Assembly: GCA_944386055.1 (NCBI GenBank) | Contig: CALWZP010000001.1 | Location: 1 to 64,000, forward strand | Direction of reading: 5' to 3' | Source: an uncultured Oscillospiraceae bacterium | GTDB lineage: Bacteria; Bacillota; Clostridia; Oscillospirales; Oscillospiraceae | DNA length: 64,000 nucleotides | Shown here: piece by piece, positions 30,794 through 39,589 of the stretch | Position numbering within the stretch: the stretch's first letter is position 1 | Layout of the letters: the number at the start of each line of letters is the position of its first letter | The notes under the pieces: model-generated | The model's input: the letters and a program-made list of their open reading frames with translations, nothing else | What the model was told of the DNA's origin: nothing | Databases searched by the model: none | Made by a program: the position numbers and the translations under genes

Positions 30794-31618
30794 ATGCAGG
30801 TGAAAGACGGAAAATTGATGATCGCGCTGAAGGGGCTGATTGTAGGCGGGACCATGCTGGTGCCGGGGATGAGCGGCGGTTCCATGGCCATGATCCTGGG
30901 GGTCTATGACCGGCTGGTGTCCTCTGTCAGCTCTTTTTTCAAGCACAAGCGGGCCAGCCTCATCTTCCTGGCCACCTTCTGTGTGGGGGCCGGCATCGGG
31001 ATGCTGCTGCTGGCCAAACCGCTGCTGAGCCTTATCGAGCGCTACCCCATGCCCATGATGTACTTCTTTCTGGGGGCTGTGGCCGGGGGCGTGCCCCTGG
31101 TGTTCCGGGAGGCCCGGGTCCGGCGCTTTACCTGGCGGGTGCCGGTGTACATCGTGCTGGGGCTGGCGGTGGTGTATCTGTTCACCCTGCTGCCCTCCGA
31201 TGTCTTTCAGTCGGAGATGGAGGCGGGGCTGGTCAGTGCCCTGCTGCTCCTGGTCTCCGGGCTGATCGCGGCGGTGGGGCTGGTGCTGCCGGGCATCAGC
31301 GTGTCCTACCTCCTCCTGCTCATGGGGCTGTACGACGAGACCATGCGGGCCATCAGCCAGCTGTACTTCCCCTTTCTCATCCCCTTCGGGGTGGGACTGC
31401 TGCTGGGGATCATCCTCACCACCCGCATCCTGGAGCGGGCCATGACAGAACACCCCCACCCCACCTATCTCATCATTCTGGGCTTCGTGCTGGGCTCCAT
31501 GGCGGAGGTGTTCCCCGGGGTCCCGGACACCGCGGGGGAGGGCCTTTTGTGCCTGGTCACCCTGGCAGCCGGCTTTGCCGTCATCTGGCTGCTGTCCTGG
31601 AAGGAGCGCCAGGGGTGA
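30794..31618 (+). CDS. DUF368 integral membrane protein
   Basis: The 274-residue protein has about seven to eight hydrophobic segments and two related halves carrying the DUF368 hallmark (VPGMSGGSMAMILGVYDRL in the first, VLPGISVSYLLLLMGLYDE in the second). Some DUF368 proteins are reported as polyprenyl-phosphate flippases. The ATG at 30794 gives MQVKDGKLMIALKG; upstream in-frame codons fall in the terminator hairpin. Its expression is probably set by the attenuator at 30625-30757. Confidence 0.9.
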   Translation: MQVKDGKLMIALKGLIVGGTMLVPGMSGGSMAMILGVYDRLVSSVSSFFKHKRASLIFLATFCVGAGIGMLLLAKPLLSLIERYPMPMMYFFLGAVAGGVPLVFREARVRRFTWRVPVYIVLGLAVVYLFTLLPSDVFQSEMEAGLVSALLLLVSGLIAAVGLVLPGISVSYLLLLMGLYDETMRAISQLYFPFLIPFGVGLLLGIILTTRILERAMTEHPHPTYLIILGFVLGSMAEVFPGVPDTAGEGLLCLVTLAAGFAVIWLLSWKERQG

Positions 31619-31643
31619 CGGCCTTATCCCGTTCAAATCAAAG

Positions 31644-31684
31644 CAGCGCCGTGGGCGCCCGTATCATGGGCGCCCACGGCGCTG
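31644..31684. terminator. 17-bp perfect hairpin between convergent genes
   Basis: CAGCGCCGTGGGCGCCC (31644-31660) pairs perfectly with 31668-31684, loop of 7. It lies between the convergent DUF368 and phosphatase genes and probably terminates both, although U-runs are weak. Confidence 0.7.
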
Positions 31685-31701
31685 TGGTTACAAGGAGAAA
31701 A

Positions 31702-32166
31702 TCAAATTCCGCCCTCGGTCAGTGCGCGCAGAAGCCCCTGACAGCCCGCGGAGATGTCCTGCCAGGCGGCCTCAAAGTCCCGGGTGTACCAGGGGTCTGC
31801 CACCTCCTGCCCCGGTCGGGCGGCATAGTCCAGCAGAAGCCGGACCTTCCCCTCCGGGTCGCCGCCGCAGATGCGGCGTGTATTCCGCAGATTGGCCTGA
31901 TCCATCCCGATCAGCAGGTCAAACCGCGCATAATCCTCCCGGATCAGCTGCCGGGCCGTCTTTCCGGCACAGTCGATTCCTTGCTCCGCCAGCTTCCTTC
32001 GGGCGGGCGGGTAGACCGGGTTTCCGATCTCCTCTGTACTGGTGGCCGCGGAGGCGATCTGAAACCGTTCCTCCAGTCCGGCCCGCTTCACCAGATCCTT
32101 CATTACAAATTCGGCCATAGGGCTGCGGCAGATATTGCCGTGGCAGATAAACAAGATCCCTGTCAT
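31702..32166 (-). CDS. Low-molecular-weight protein tyrosine phosphatase
   Basis: The 154-residue enzyme has the P-loop CHGNICRSP with the nucleophile Cys8 and Arg14, and the acid loop DPWYTRDF near the C-terminus. AAGGAG lies about 10 bp before the ATG at 32166; the longer frame upstream crosses the tRNA and is not real. The substrate is unknown; family members act on tyrosine kinases or arginine phosphate. Confidence 0.94.
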   Translation of the reverse strand: MTGILFICHGNICRSPMAEFVMKDLVKRAGLEERFQIASAATSTEEIGNPVYPPARRKLAEQGIDCAGKTARQLIREDYARFDLLIGMDQANLRNTRRICGGDPEGKVRLLLDYAARPGQEVADPWYTRDFEAAWQDISAGCQGLLRALTEGGI

Positions 32167-32220
32167 CGCTCTGCGCTCCTTTCCCGGGCGTTCAGTCTTC
32201 GGCCGCGGAGGGATCAAAAC

Positions 32221-32250
32221 AAAAGGCAACTGCTTTCGCAGTCGCCTTTT
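32221..32250 (-). terminator. Terminator of tRNA-Gln
   Basis: AAAAGGC and GCCTTTT with ACTGC/GCAGT inside form a hairpin directly after the tRNA 3' end on the minus strand, followed by a T-rich tail. Confidence 0.85.
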
Positions 32251-32253
32251 GTT

Positions 32254-32327
32254 TGGCAGCGGGAGAAGGATTCGAACCCTCACAAACAGAGTCAGAGTCT
32301 GTCGTGCTACCCTTACACAATCCCGCT
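32254..32327 (-). tRNA. tRNA-Gln (anticodon CTG)
   Basis: On the minus strand the acceptor stem AGCGGGA/TCCCGCT, the anticodon stem ACAGA/TCTGT with loop CTCTGAC (anticodon CTG), and the T arm GAGGG-TTCGAAT-CCTTC are clear. The 3' CCA is encoded. Glutamine CAG is the cognate codon. Confidence 0.93.
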
Positions 32328-32358
32328 ATATGCACCCGAGATTTCAGGCGCAGGGATT

Positions 32359-32387
32359 AGTATAAGCGGAATTGTGATATTTGTCAA
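32359..32387 (-). promoter_or_regulatory. Promoter of tRNA-Gln
   Basis: TTGACA (32387-32382) and TATACT (32364-32359) on the minus strand are 17 bp apart, about 32 bp upstream of the tRNA. Confidence 0.88.
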
Positions 32388-32431
32388 GAGGTTTTTGAAA
32401 TATTTTGGGGCAATCTGGGGATGCGCTTCCC

Positions 32432-33637
32432 TCACCCCCCGGGCACCAGGGCGGCCAGCGCCGGGAAGGGCCCGAGACTGCGCCGGAGGATGCCGTGGAG
32501 ATGGGCGATGGCGGTGCCGTAGTTGGTGAAGGGCACCCCGGCGTCCAGGGCGCAGCGGCGGCGGTACTGGACCTCCCGCTGGTGGAGCATGCAGGCCCCG
32601 CAGTGGAGGACCAGCCGGTAGGGGGACAGGTCCTCGGGGAAGTCCCGGCCCGAGCAGGTGTCGAAGGCGATGTCCGCCCCGGCGTGCTCCCGGATCCAGC
32701 GGGGCAGCTTCACCGTGCCGATGTCCTCGCACTGGCGGTGGTGGGTGCAGCCCTCGGCGATGAGGACGCGGTCCCCGTCCTTCAGGCGATCCAGGGCGGC
32801 GGCGCCCCGGACGGCGGTCTCCAGAAAGCCCTTGTACCGGGCCATGAGGATGGAGAAGGAGGTGAGGGGGATCTCCGCCGGGGTCTGGCGGGCCACCAGG
32901 CCGAACACCTGGGAGTCGGTGACCACCAGGGCGGGGGGGCGGCCCAGAGAGGGGAGGACGGCGGCGTACTCGGTCTCCCGCACCACCACCGGGGCGGCCC
33001 CCGCCTCCAGGGCGTCCCGGATCACCTGCTGCTGGGGGAGGATGAGCCGCCCCTTGGGGGCGGACTTGTCGATGGGCACCACCAGCACCGCCAGGTCTCC
33101 GGTGCGGAGCAGGTCCCCCACCAGCGCCCCGGTGCGGTCCTCCGTCTTCACCAGCCGGGCCAGGCGCTCCTTCAGCTCCTCCACCCCCTGGCCAGTGACG
33201 GCGCTGACGGCCACGCCGTCCTCTCCTGTGTCCGGGGCGGGAACCAGGTCGGACTTATTCCACGCCACCAGATAGGGCAGCTGCCTGCCTCGGAACAGCT
33301 CCACCAGCTGACGGTCCGCCGGGGTGAGTCCCCGCCCTGCGTCCACCACCAGCACGGCGCAGTCCGCCCGGGCCAGGATCTGCCGGGTGCGGCGCACCCG
33401 CAGCTCCCCCAGCTCCCCCTCGTCGTCAAAGCCCGGGGTGTCGATGATCACCACCGGCCCCAGGGGCAGCAGCTCCATGGCCTTGCGCACCGGGTCGGTG
33501 GTGGTGCCCTCCACCGGGGATACCACCGAGAGCTCCTGCCCGGTGACGGCGTTGACCAGACTGGACTTGCCGGCGTTGCGCCGGCCGAAAAAGCCGATGT
33601 GTACCCGCTCGGCGGACGGGGTGTCGTTGAGACCCAT
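32432..33637 (-). CDS. hydF: [FeFe]-hydrogenase maturation GTPase HydF
   Basis: HydF is the scaffold on which the 2Fe subcluster of the H-cluster is built. The 401-residue protein has a G domain with P-loop FFGRRNAGKSS (about 16-26) and DTPGFDDEGE, a dimerisation domain, and the C-terminal cluster-binding motif CTHHRQCEDIG with a later HCGAC. It is last in the TM1266-hydE-hydG-hydF operon, 10 bp after hydG. No hydrogenase subunit gene lies in the window. Confidence 0.96.
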   Translation of the reverse strand: MGLNDTPSAERVHIGFFGRRNAGKSSLVNAVTGQELSVVSPVEGTTTDPVRKAMELLPLGPVVIIDTPGFDDEGELGELRVRRTRQILARADCAVLVVDAGRGLTPADRQLVELFRGRQLPYLVAWNKSDLVPAPDTGEDGVAVSAVTGQGVEELKERLARLVKTEDRTGALVGDLLRTGDLAVLVVPIDKSAPKGRLILPQQQVIRDALEAGAAPVVVRETEYAAVLPSLGRPPALVVTDSQVFGLVARQTPAEIPLTSFSILMARYKGFLETAVRGAAALDRLKDGDRVLIAEGCTHHRQCEDIGTVKLPRWIREHAGADIAFDTCSGRDFPEDLSPYRLVLHCGACMLHQREVQYRRRCALDAGVPFTNYGTAIAHLHGILRRSLGPFPALAALVPGG

Positions 33638-33647
33638 GGCGCCCTCC

Positions 33648-35063
33648 TCAGAACCGGAAGTCCCGCTCCCCCTGGGCGATCTTCTCCAGATTCGCCTGAC
33701 ACAGGGCGCGGACCTTGTCCCCCGGGATGTGGGCCAGCTCGCGGCGGATCAGCGCCTGACCAATCTTCTTCGTCTCGGCCGAGCCGTAGTCCTGCAAAAA
33801 CTCCTCCAGGGTCAGAAGGGCGTTGGGCAGACAGCAATTCTGGATCTGGCCGGACTTGCACAGGCTCATGAACCGGTCGCCGGTGCGGCCCTCCCGGTAG
33901 CAGGCGGTACAGAAGGAGGGGATGTACCCCAGCTCCATCAGCCAGCGGATCACCTCGTCCAGGCTGCGCTGGTCGGAGACATCGAACTGCTCGGTGTCGG
34001 TGGGGCGGATCTCCTCATCATAGCCGCCCACCGTGGTGCGGGAGCCGCCGCTGATCTGGGAGACCCCCAGGGCGAGCACCCGCTCCCGGACAGCCTGGCT
34101 CTCCCGGGTGGAGATGATCATGCCGGTGTAGGGCACCGCAATGCGGATCAGGGCGCACAGCTTGGCGAAGGTGTCGTCGTCGATGCCGTTGTCAAAGGCG
34201 GAGGGGTCGATGTCGTCGGCATGCTTGATGCGGGGGACGCTGATGGTGTGGGGGCCCACGCCGTGGACCGCCTCCAGGTGCTCGGCGTGCATCAGCAGGC
34301 CAGCGAACTCGTACTTGTACCGCTCCAGCCCGAACAGCACCCCCAGGCCCACATCGTCGATGCCCCCCGCCATGGCCCGGTCCATGGCCTCGGTGTGCCA
34401 GGCGTAGTCGTGCTTGGGGCCGGTGGGGTGGAGCTGGAGGTAGCTCTCCCGGTGATAGGTCTCCTGGAAGAGGATGTAGGTGCCGATGCCCGCGTCGTGG
34501 AGCTTGCGGTAGTTCTCCACCGTGGTGGCGGCGATGTTCACATTCACCCGGCGGATGGCGCCGTTGCGGTGGTGGATGCCGTAGATGGTGTTGATGCACT
34601 CCAGGATGTACTCGATGGGGTTGTGCACCGGGTCCTCCCCCGCCTCGATGGCCAGGCGCTTGTGGCCCATGTTCTGCAGGGCGGTGACCTCCCGGACGAT
34701 GTCCTCCTGGGTGAGCTTTTTCCGGGGGATGTGCCTGTTCTGGGCGTGGTAGGGACAGTAGACGCAGCCGTTGACGCAGTAGTTGGACAGATACAGCGGG
34801 GCGAACAGTACGATGCGGTTGCCGTAGAAGTCCTGCTTGATCTGCCTGGCCAGCTGGTACATCCGCTCCACCCGGTCGGGCAGCTCACAGGCCAGCAGCG
34901 CCGACGCGTCCCGGTGGCTCAGCCCCTTGCGCTGCTCCGCCCTGGCCAGGATCTCGTCGATGAGGGCGGCGTCGGCCTTGTGCTCCTCCGCCCAGGCCAG
35001 GGTGTCCAGAATCTCCTGGTGGTCGATGAATTCCTCCGCTTTCATGGACTTGGGATCGTACAT
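33648..35063 (-). CDS. hydG: [FeFe]-hydrogenase maturation radical SAM enzyme HydG (tyrosine lyase)
   Basis: HydG cleaves tyrosine to make the CO and CN ligands of the H-cluster. The 471-residue protein has the radical-SAM cysteines C96, C100 and C103 (CVNGCVYC) and the C-terminal second-cluster motif CTACYREGRTGDRFMSLC. It begins MYDPKSMKAEEFID. It lies 25 bp after hydE on the same strand. Confidence 0.97.
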   Translation of the reverse strand: MYDPKSMKAEEFIDHQEILDTLAWAEEHKADAALIDEILARAEQRKGLSHRDASALLACELPDRVERMYQLARQIKQDFYGNRIVLFAPLYLSNYCVNGCVYCPYHAQNRHIPRKKLTQEDIVREVTALQNMGHKRLAIEAGEDPVHNPIEYILECINTIYGIHHRNGAIRRVNVNIAATTVENYRKLHDAGIGTYILFQETYHRESYLQLHPTGPKHDYAWHTEAMDRAMAGGIDDVGLGVLFGLERYKYEFAGLLMHAEHLEAVHGVGPHTISVPRIKHADDIDPSAFDNGIDDDTFAKLCALIRIAVPYTGMIISTRESQAVRERVLALGVSQISGGSRTTVGGYDEEIRPTDTEQFDVSDQRSLDEVIRWLMELGYIPSFCTACYREGRTGDRFMSLCKSGQIQNCCLPNALLTLEEFLQDYGSAETKKIGQALIRRELAHIPGDKVRALCQANLEKIAQGERDFRF

Positions 35064-35088
35064 GTTGACATTCCTTCTTTCTTGCGGG

Positions 35089-36156
35089 TCAGCGCTGCTT
35101 CCCCGTCAGAATCAGGGGGCTGTCCCCCCGTTGGACAACAGGTTCATAGCCGATGGCGGCAAGGCGGGCGCGCAGCTCCTTCAGGCCGGCGGCGGACTCG
35201 GCGCCGGCGGAGAGCTTGTCGTGGTAGAGCAGGTATTTCTCCCGCTGGTCCGGCGGGGTCAGGTTGGGCATCACCACATTGGCCCCGTGGAGGATTCCCT
35301 GCTCCCGCCCGTCGGCCAGGGCGGTGCCCAGGGCGGTGGTGGCGGGGAGCAGCGCCCGGGGCAGCAGCAGCCGCACCGCCGAGAGCAGATACAGCGTCAG
35401 CTCCGCCGAGCCGTCGGGCGCCCCGGCGAAGGGGGTGTCCGGGTGGGAGAGATAGGGGCCGATACCCACCATGTGGGGGCGGAAGTCCCGGAGAAAGGCC
35501 AGGTCGGCGGCCAGGCACGCCGCCGTCTGCCCCGGGGAACCCACCATCATCCCCGCCCCCACCTGGTAGCCAAGCTCCTTCAGGTCGGCGAGGCAGCGCA
35601 GCCGGTCCCGCAGGGTCTGCCCCGGCGGATGGAGGAATGCGTAGTGGTCCGGGTCCGCCGTCTCGTGGCGGAGGAGGTACCGGTCCGCCCCCGCCGCCCG
35701 CAGGCGGGCGTAGCTCTCCCGGCTGCGCTCCCCCACCGACAAGGTCACGGCGCTGTCGGGGAATTCCTTTTTCAGGGCGGAGACCAGCGCGCACAGCCGT
35801 CCGTCGTCCCACCAGGGGTCCTCTCCCCCCTGGAGCACGAAGGTGCGGAAGCCCAGGCGGTGTCCCGCCCGGCAGGCGTCCAGGACCTCCTCCGGCGTCA
35901 GGCGGTAGCGCCGGGCGTTCCCGTTGCTCCGGCGGATGCCGCAGTAGCGGCAGTCCCGGCGGCAGTGGTTGGTGAACTCCACCAACCCCCGGAGATAGAT
36001 CTGCCGGCCGAAGTGCCGTCGGGCCGTCTCCGCGGCCTGCTCGCGGAGAAAGTCCGCCGTCTCCCCGTCCCGGTACTGGATGAGGGCCAGCAGCTCCTCA
36101 TCGGAGAGGGTGTGCTCCTCCGCCAGCCGCCGGGCCAGCTCCAGCGCCTCACCCAT
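35089..36156 (-). CDS. hydE: [FeFe]-hydrogenase maturation radical SAM enzyme HydE
   Basis: HydE acts on the synthon made by HydG during H-cluster assembly. The 355-residue protein has radical-SAM cysteines C65, C69 and C72 (CRRDCRYC) and VLQGGEDPWWDD typical of the family. The start ATG at 36156 overlaps the 3' end of the TM1266 gene by 8 bp, so translation is coupled; longer frames upstream are out of context. Confidence 0.96.
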   Translation of the reverse strand: MGEALELARRLAEEHTLSDEELLALIQYRDGETADFLREQAAETARRHFGRQIYLRGLVEFTNHCRRDCRYCGIRRSNGNARRYRLTPEEVLDACRAGHRLGFRTFVLQGGEDPWWDDGRLCALVSALKKEFPDSAVTLSVGERSRESYARLRAAGADRYLLRHETADPDHYAFLHPPGQTLRDRLRCLADLKELGYQVGAGMMVGSPGQTAACLAADLAFLRDFRPHMVGIGPYLSHPDTPFAGAPDGSAELTLYLLSAVRLLLPRALLPATTALGTALADGREQGILHGANVVMPNLTPPDQREKYLLYHDKLSAGAESAAGLKELRARLAAIGYEPVVQRGDSPLILTGKQR

Positions 36157-36406
36157 GGGCGGCGTAGGCCGTCTTGGAGCTGACCCCCGGCAGCTTGCCC
36201 ACCCGGCCGGACAGGGCGGAGATGACATCCTGAGGGGCGTCCACGGCGATGGAGATGATGCTGATGCCCTTCTGCCGGTAGGGGATGCCCATGCGGCCGA
36301 TGATGTACTGGCGGTAGGTATGGAGGATGTCGTTGAGCGCCTCCACCGAACGCTCCTCCTCCACCACAATGCCGATGACGGCGATGCGGTTGTTCTCCTG
36401 TTCCAT
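36149..36406 (-). CDS. TM1266-family iron-only hydrogenase system regulator
   Basis: This 85-residue ACT-like protein (AVIGIVVEEERSVEALNDIL, then SIAVDAPQDVISALSGRVG) is the family commonly placed first in hydrogenase-maturation operons and thought to be a nickel- or ligand-responsive regulator. GGAGGAG lies just upstream. It overlaps hydE. Confidence 0.9.
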   Translation of the reverse strand: MEQENNRIAVIGIVVEEERSVEALNDILHTYRQYIIGRMGIPYRQKGISIISIAVDAPQDVISALSGRVGKLPGVSSKTAYAAHG

Positions 36407-36433
36407 GGAATCTCCTCCTTTTTCCTGCCATGC

Positions 36434-36459
36434 AAAAAGCCGTGCCCGAAAGGCACGGC
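36434..36459 (-). terminator. Attenuator hairpin in the hyd operon leader
   Basis: On the minus strand GCCGTGCC-loop-GGCACGGC is followed by five U, about 28 bp before the TM1266 start codon and about 85 nt into the transcript. A full terminator here would stop the operon unless relieved, so conditional read-through is likely. Confidence 0.75.
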
Positions 36460-36550
36460 CACACCCCCGCCCTGATTTCGGGCGGGTGGAAGAGCACGGG
36501 CCTTCCGCCGCAAAGCCTGTTTTTGGCGTCAGGAACCGATTGTTGAAGCG

Positions 36551-36579
36551 ATTTTATCACATTTGATCAAGATGTGCAA
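36551..36579 (-). promoter_or_regulatory. Promoter of the hyd maturation operon
   Basis: TTGCAC (36579-36574) and TAAAAT (36556-36551) on the minus strand are 17 bp apart. The spacer holds a dyad built on TTGATCAA flanked by CACAT and ATGTG (one bulged base), a possible repressor or activator site. Confidence 0.75.
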
Positions 36580-36618
36580 GAGGTATCGGATGTTTTTCGT
36601 CAAAACGCTGCAAAGATC

Positions 36619-36653
36619 GCTCCCCCCGGCGGCGGAAAGCCGTCGGGGGGAGC
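36619..36653 (-). terminator. Long GC-rich hairpin after the 41-aa gene
   Basis: GCTCCCCCCGGCGGC pairs with GCCGTCGGGGGGAGC, a 15-bp stem with one G-T pair and a GGAAA loop. It lies 8 bp after the stop codon of the 41-aa gene. Confidence 0.75.
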
Positions 36654-36660
36654 GGACGGG

Positions 36661-36786
36661 TCAGTTCTTGGCGGAAGAACCCTTGCAGTTCTCGCCCTGG
36701 GGCTGAGTCTTGCTCTGGATCTTAGGCACCTGAGGATCAAAGGGCTGGGTGGACTGAGCCTGCTTTTTATCCTTGTTCTTTGCCAT
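36661..36786 (-). CDS. 41-aa hydrophilic protein, possible small spore protein
   Basis: The protein (MAKNKDKKQAQSTQPFDPQV and on) is rich in Lys, Gln and Ser with one Cys and no membrane segment. AAGGAGG lies 8 bp before the ATG and a hairpin terminator follows, so it is a real gene although very short. The promoter looks forespore-type (36813-36842). It does not carry a standard SASP motif; its function is unknown. Confidence 0.75.
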   Translation of the reverse strand: MAKNKDKKQAQSTQPFDPQVPKIQSKTQPQGENCKGSSAKN

Positions 36787-36812
36787 GGAAGCTCACCTCC
36801 TTACACAATGGC

Positions 36813-36842
36813 TATCATTGCCGAAGCAAACCTGTTTTATAC
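36813..36842 (-). promoter_or_regulatory. Sigma-G/F-like promoter of the 41-aa gene
   Basis: On the minus strand GTATA (36842-36838) and CAATGATA (36820-36813) are 17 bp apart, close to the forespore consensus GnATA and CAnnnTA. No sigma-A promoter of comparable quality is seen. Confidence 0.45.
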
Positions 36843-36968
36843 ATATTTGAGCCGTGCCTGGCGCAGCAAGGTATAAATTAGGGGTGCAAAACGCGGAAAT
36901 CTATGCTAAAATGGAGAAAAGGAGACCCGCCCGGACCGTCTGGGCGGGCGGAATGGAGGTAGAAGGAG

Positions 36969-37424
36969 ATGAGATGCCCTTATTGTGCCCATCCTGAGAG
37001 CAAGGTGGTGGATTCCCGCCCCGCGGACGAGGGCGCCAGCATCCGCCGGCGCCGGGAGTGTCTGGCGTGCCACCGGCGCTTCACCACCTATGAGACCATG
37101 GAGAGTCTGCCCCTGGTGGTGATCAAAAAGGACGGCAGCCGCCAAAGCTTTGACCGTACCAAGCTGCTCAACGGGCTGATCCGCGCCTGCGAGAAGCGGC
37201 CGGTGCCCTTCTCCACCCTTGAGGCGCTTGTCAACGAGATCGAGCAGACCCTGCAGAACGACATGGAGCGGGAGGTCAGCTCCAGCCACATCGGCGAGCT
37301 GGTGATGGACCGGCTGAAGTCGGTGGACGAGGTGGCCTATGTCCGTTTCGCCTCGGTATACCGTCAGTTTAAGGACATCAACACCTTTATGACCGAGCTG
37401 AACAAGCTGCTTCAGGAGAAGTGA
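36969..37424 (+). CDS. nrdR: Transcriptional repressor NrdR
   Basis: NrdR represses ribonucleotide-reductase genes when dATP is high. The 151-residue protein has the zinc ribbon C3, C6, C31, C34 ([14 protein letters not shown]) and the ATP-cone domain ([20 protein letters not shown]). Family length is exact. GGAGG lies 9 bp upstream. Confidence 0.97.
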   Translation: MRCPYCAHPESKVVDSRPADEGASIRRRRECLACHRRFTTYETMESLPLVVIKKDGSRQSFDRTKLLNGLIRACEKRPVPFSTLEALVNEIEQTLQNDMEREVSSSHIGELVMDRLKSVDEVAYVRFASVYRQFKDINTFMTELNKLLQEK

Positions 37425-37439
37425 TGACCTAATCCCCCG

Positions 37440-37478
37440 AAAAACGCCGGCCGGCAGCCCAATGGCTGCCGGCCGGCG
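37440..37478. terminator. Bidirectional terminator between nrdR and the P-type ATPase gene
   Basis: CGCCGGCCGGCAGCC (37445-37459) pairs perfectly with 37464-37478, loop AATG-like. A-rich sequence on the left gives the minus-strand transcript a U-run; the plus side ends TGTATTT. Confidence 0.88.
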
Positions 37479-37483
37479 TGTAT

Positions 37484-39589
37484 TTATCGTTCTTTCTCTT
37501 CCCTTCTGTCGGCTGAAAGCAGATTGGTCATGCTGCGCAGGCTGACTGCCAGGGTGGACAGATTGTGGAGGGTCGCAGAGGCGGCGGGGGGAAGCACCCC
37601 TGCCGCTCCCAGGCCGATGAGCGCCCCGTTGAAGCCGATGACAAAGCGATAGTTGGATTGGATACGCTCCATCAGCCCCGTGGCAATACGGCGCAGCTCC
37701 ACCAGCTCCCACAGATCGTCGGCGGCGATGGTGATGTCGGCGATCTCCCGGGCGATGGCGGCGCCGTCGCTGACGGCGATGCCCACATCCGCGGCGGACA
37801 GCGCGGGAGAGTCGTTGATGCCGTCCCCCAGCATCATCACCGTGTGCCCCTGCGCCCGGGCCTGCTCCACAAAGTGTGCTTTGTCCTCAGGCAGCACCTC
37901 AGACTGGTACTCGTCCACCCCCACCTGGGCGGCGATGGCCGCGGCGGTGCGCTCGCTGTCTCCGGTGAGCATCACGGTTCTGCGGATCCCCAGCTGCCGC
38001 AGGGCGCGAACTACCTCCCCAGCCTCGGCGCGCAGGGGATCGGCGATACAGATGACCGCCGCCAGCTCTCCGCCGATGGCCAGATACAGGTGAGAGTACT
38101 GGGCGGGCAGAGCATCGAAGGCCTCCCGCTCCCCCGCCGGGACGGTGCAGCCCTCATCCTCAAAGACGAAGTGGGCGCTGCCGATAAGGACCCGCTCTCC
38201 CCCCACGGTGCTGGCGATGCCGTGTGCCACCAGGTACTCCACCTTGGAGTGCATCTCCTCGTGGGACAGCCCCCGCTCCCGGGCGGCCTGGACCACGGCG
38301 TTGGCCATGGAGTGGGGAAAATGCTCCTCCAGGCAGGCGGCCAGCCGCAGCATCTCGGCCTCCTCCCGGCCGCCGAAGGGGATCACCTGCACCACTACGG
38401 GACAGGCGTGGGTCAGGGTGCCCGTCTTATCAAAAACAATGGTGTCCGCCCTGGCCACCGCCTCCAGATACTTGCCGCCCTTCACGGTGACATGGTGCCC
38501 TCCCGCCTCCCGCATGGCGGACAGCACCGCCAGAGGCATGGCCAGCTTCAGGGCGCAGGAGAAATCCACCATCAGCACCGACGAGGCCCGGAGCGCACTC
38601 CGGGTGAGCAGGAAGGTCAGCGCGCTGCCGGCCAGGGTGTAGGGCACCAGCCGGTCCGCCAGGGCGGAGGCACGGTTCTCGGCGGCGGATTTCAGCTTCT
38701 CCGACTGCTCGATCATGGTCACGATCTTGTCGTAGCGGCTCTCCCCCGATTGCTGGGTGATCTTGAGGACACACTCCCCCTCCTCCACCACGGTGCCGGC
38801 ATACACGGCAGTGCCCGGCCGCTTGGGCACGGGGATGGACTCTCCGGTGAGGGAGGCCTGGTTCACCATCACCTCTCCCCGAAGGATGACGCTGTCCATG
38901 GGAATCAGCCCCCCCATGCGCACCACGATATGGTCATCGGGACGCACCTGGGACAGCGGGGTGAGCACCTCCTCGCCGCCGTCGGTGAGCAGCCAGACCC
39001 GATCCACATTCAAAGACATGCATCGGGCCAGGTTCTCCACCGATTTTTTATGGGTCCACTCCTCCAGCAGCTCTCCCAGCTTCAGCAGGAACATGACTGA
39101 ACTGGCGGTGCCGAAGTCCCGGCGGGCCAGAGAGATCCCGATGGACAGCGCATCCAGCAGCTCCACATGCAACTGCCGCCGCACCAGGCAGCGCAGTCCC
39201 TGTACCAGGAATCGAATCGAGCGGAACGCAGTCCATACGGCGCGCAGCGCCGCCGGGACGAAGAGGGAACGGGCCAGCTTGAATACCGCCATCCCCACCA
39301 GCTTCTCCTGATACGCCCGGTTCAGCGCGCGGCTGCTGTGAAGGGGAGCCAGGGCTTCCACGGCAGGATCCCGGTAGGAAAACTCTGTCAGCCTTTGGTA
39401 CAGCGCCCGGCGGCTGCCCTGGAACCGGATCACGGCGCAGCAGGTCCGCTCGTGGACCGCCGCCTGCTCCACCCCGGGCAGCTGCTGGAGATAGGCCTCC
39501 AGCAGATCTGCCTGTTCCAGCGTCATCCTGGACTGCGCCATCCGAACACGCACCCGGCCTGAGCTGACATGCATCACTTGAAATTTCAT
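37484..39589 (-). CDS. P1B-like heavy-metal P-type ATPase with an SCALK transmembrane motif
   Basis: The 701-residue ATPase has the phosphorylation site DKTGTLT (Asp387), TGES actuator motif, and GDGINDSPAL. The N-terminal ~70 residues form an HMA-like fold without CxxC. The transmembrane metal site that is CPC in copper and zinc pumps reads DFSCALKLAMP here, so the metal is probably different (Mn, Fe or Zn have been proposed for this branch). It is the last gene of the AraC/DUF6219/DUF6110 cluster. Direction and metal cannot be fixed from sequence. Confidence 0.92.
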   Translation of the reverse strand: MKFQVMHVSSGRVRVRMAQSRMTLEQADLLEAYLQQLPGVEQAAVHERTCCAVIRFQGSRRALYQRLTEFSYRDPAVEALAPLHSSRALNRAYQEKLVGMAVFKLARSLFVPAALRAVWTAFRSIRFLVQGLRCLVRRQLHVELLDALSIGISLARRDFGTASSVMFLLKLGELLEEWTHKKSVENLARCMSLNVDRVWLLTDGGEEVLTPLSQVRPDDHIVVRMGGLIPMDSVILRGEVMVNQASLTGESIPVPKRPGTAVYAGTVVEEGECVLKITQQSGESRYDKIVTMIEQSEKLKSAAENRASALADRLVPYTLAGSALTFLLTRSALRASSVLMVDFSCALKLAMPLAVLSAMREAGGHHVTVKGGKYLEAVARADTIVFDKTGTLTHACPVVVQVIPFGGREEAEMLRLAACLEEHFPHSMANAVVQAARERGLSHEEMHSKVEYLVAHGIASTVGGERVLIGSAHFVFEDEGCTVPAGEREAFDALPAQYSHLYLAIGGELAAVICIADPLRAEAGEVVRALRQLGIRRTVMLTGDSERTAAAIAAQVGVDEYQSEVLPEDKAHFVEQARAQGHTVMMLGDGINDSPALSAADVGIAVSDGAAIAREIADITIAADDLWELVELRRIATGLMERIQSNYRFVIGFNGALIGLGAAGVLPPAASATLHNLSTLAVSLRSMTNLLSADRREEKER

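Noticed and set aside
31702-32283. Longer start for the phosphatase
   Set aside because: The extension runs through the tRNA-Gln gene; the ATG at 32166 has AAGGAG and begins directly at the catalytic loop.
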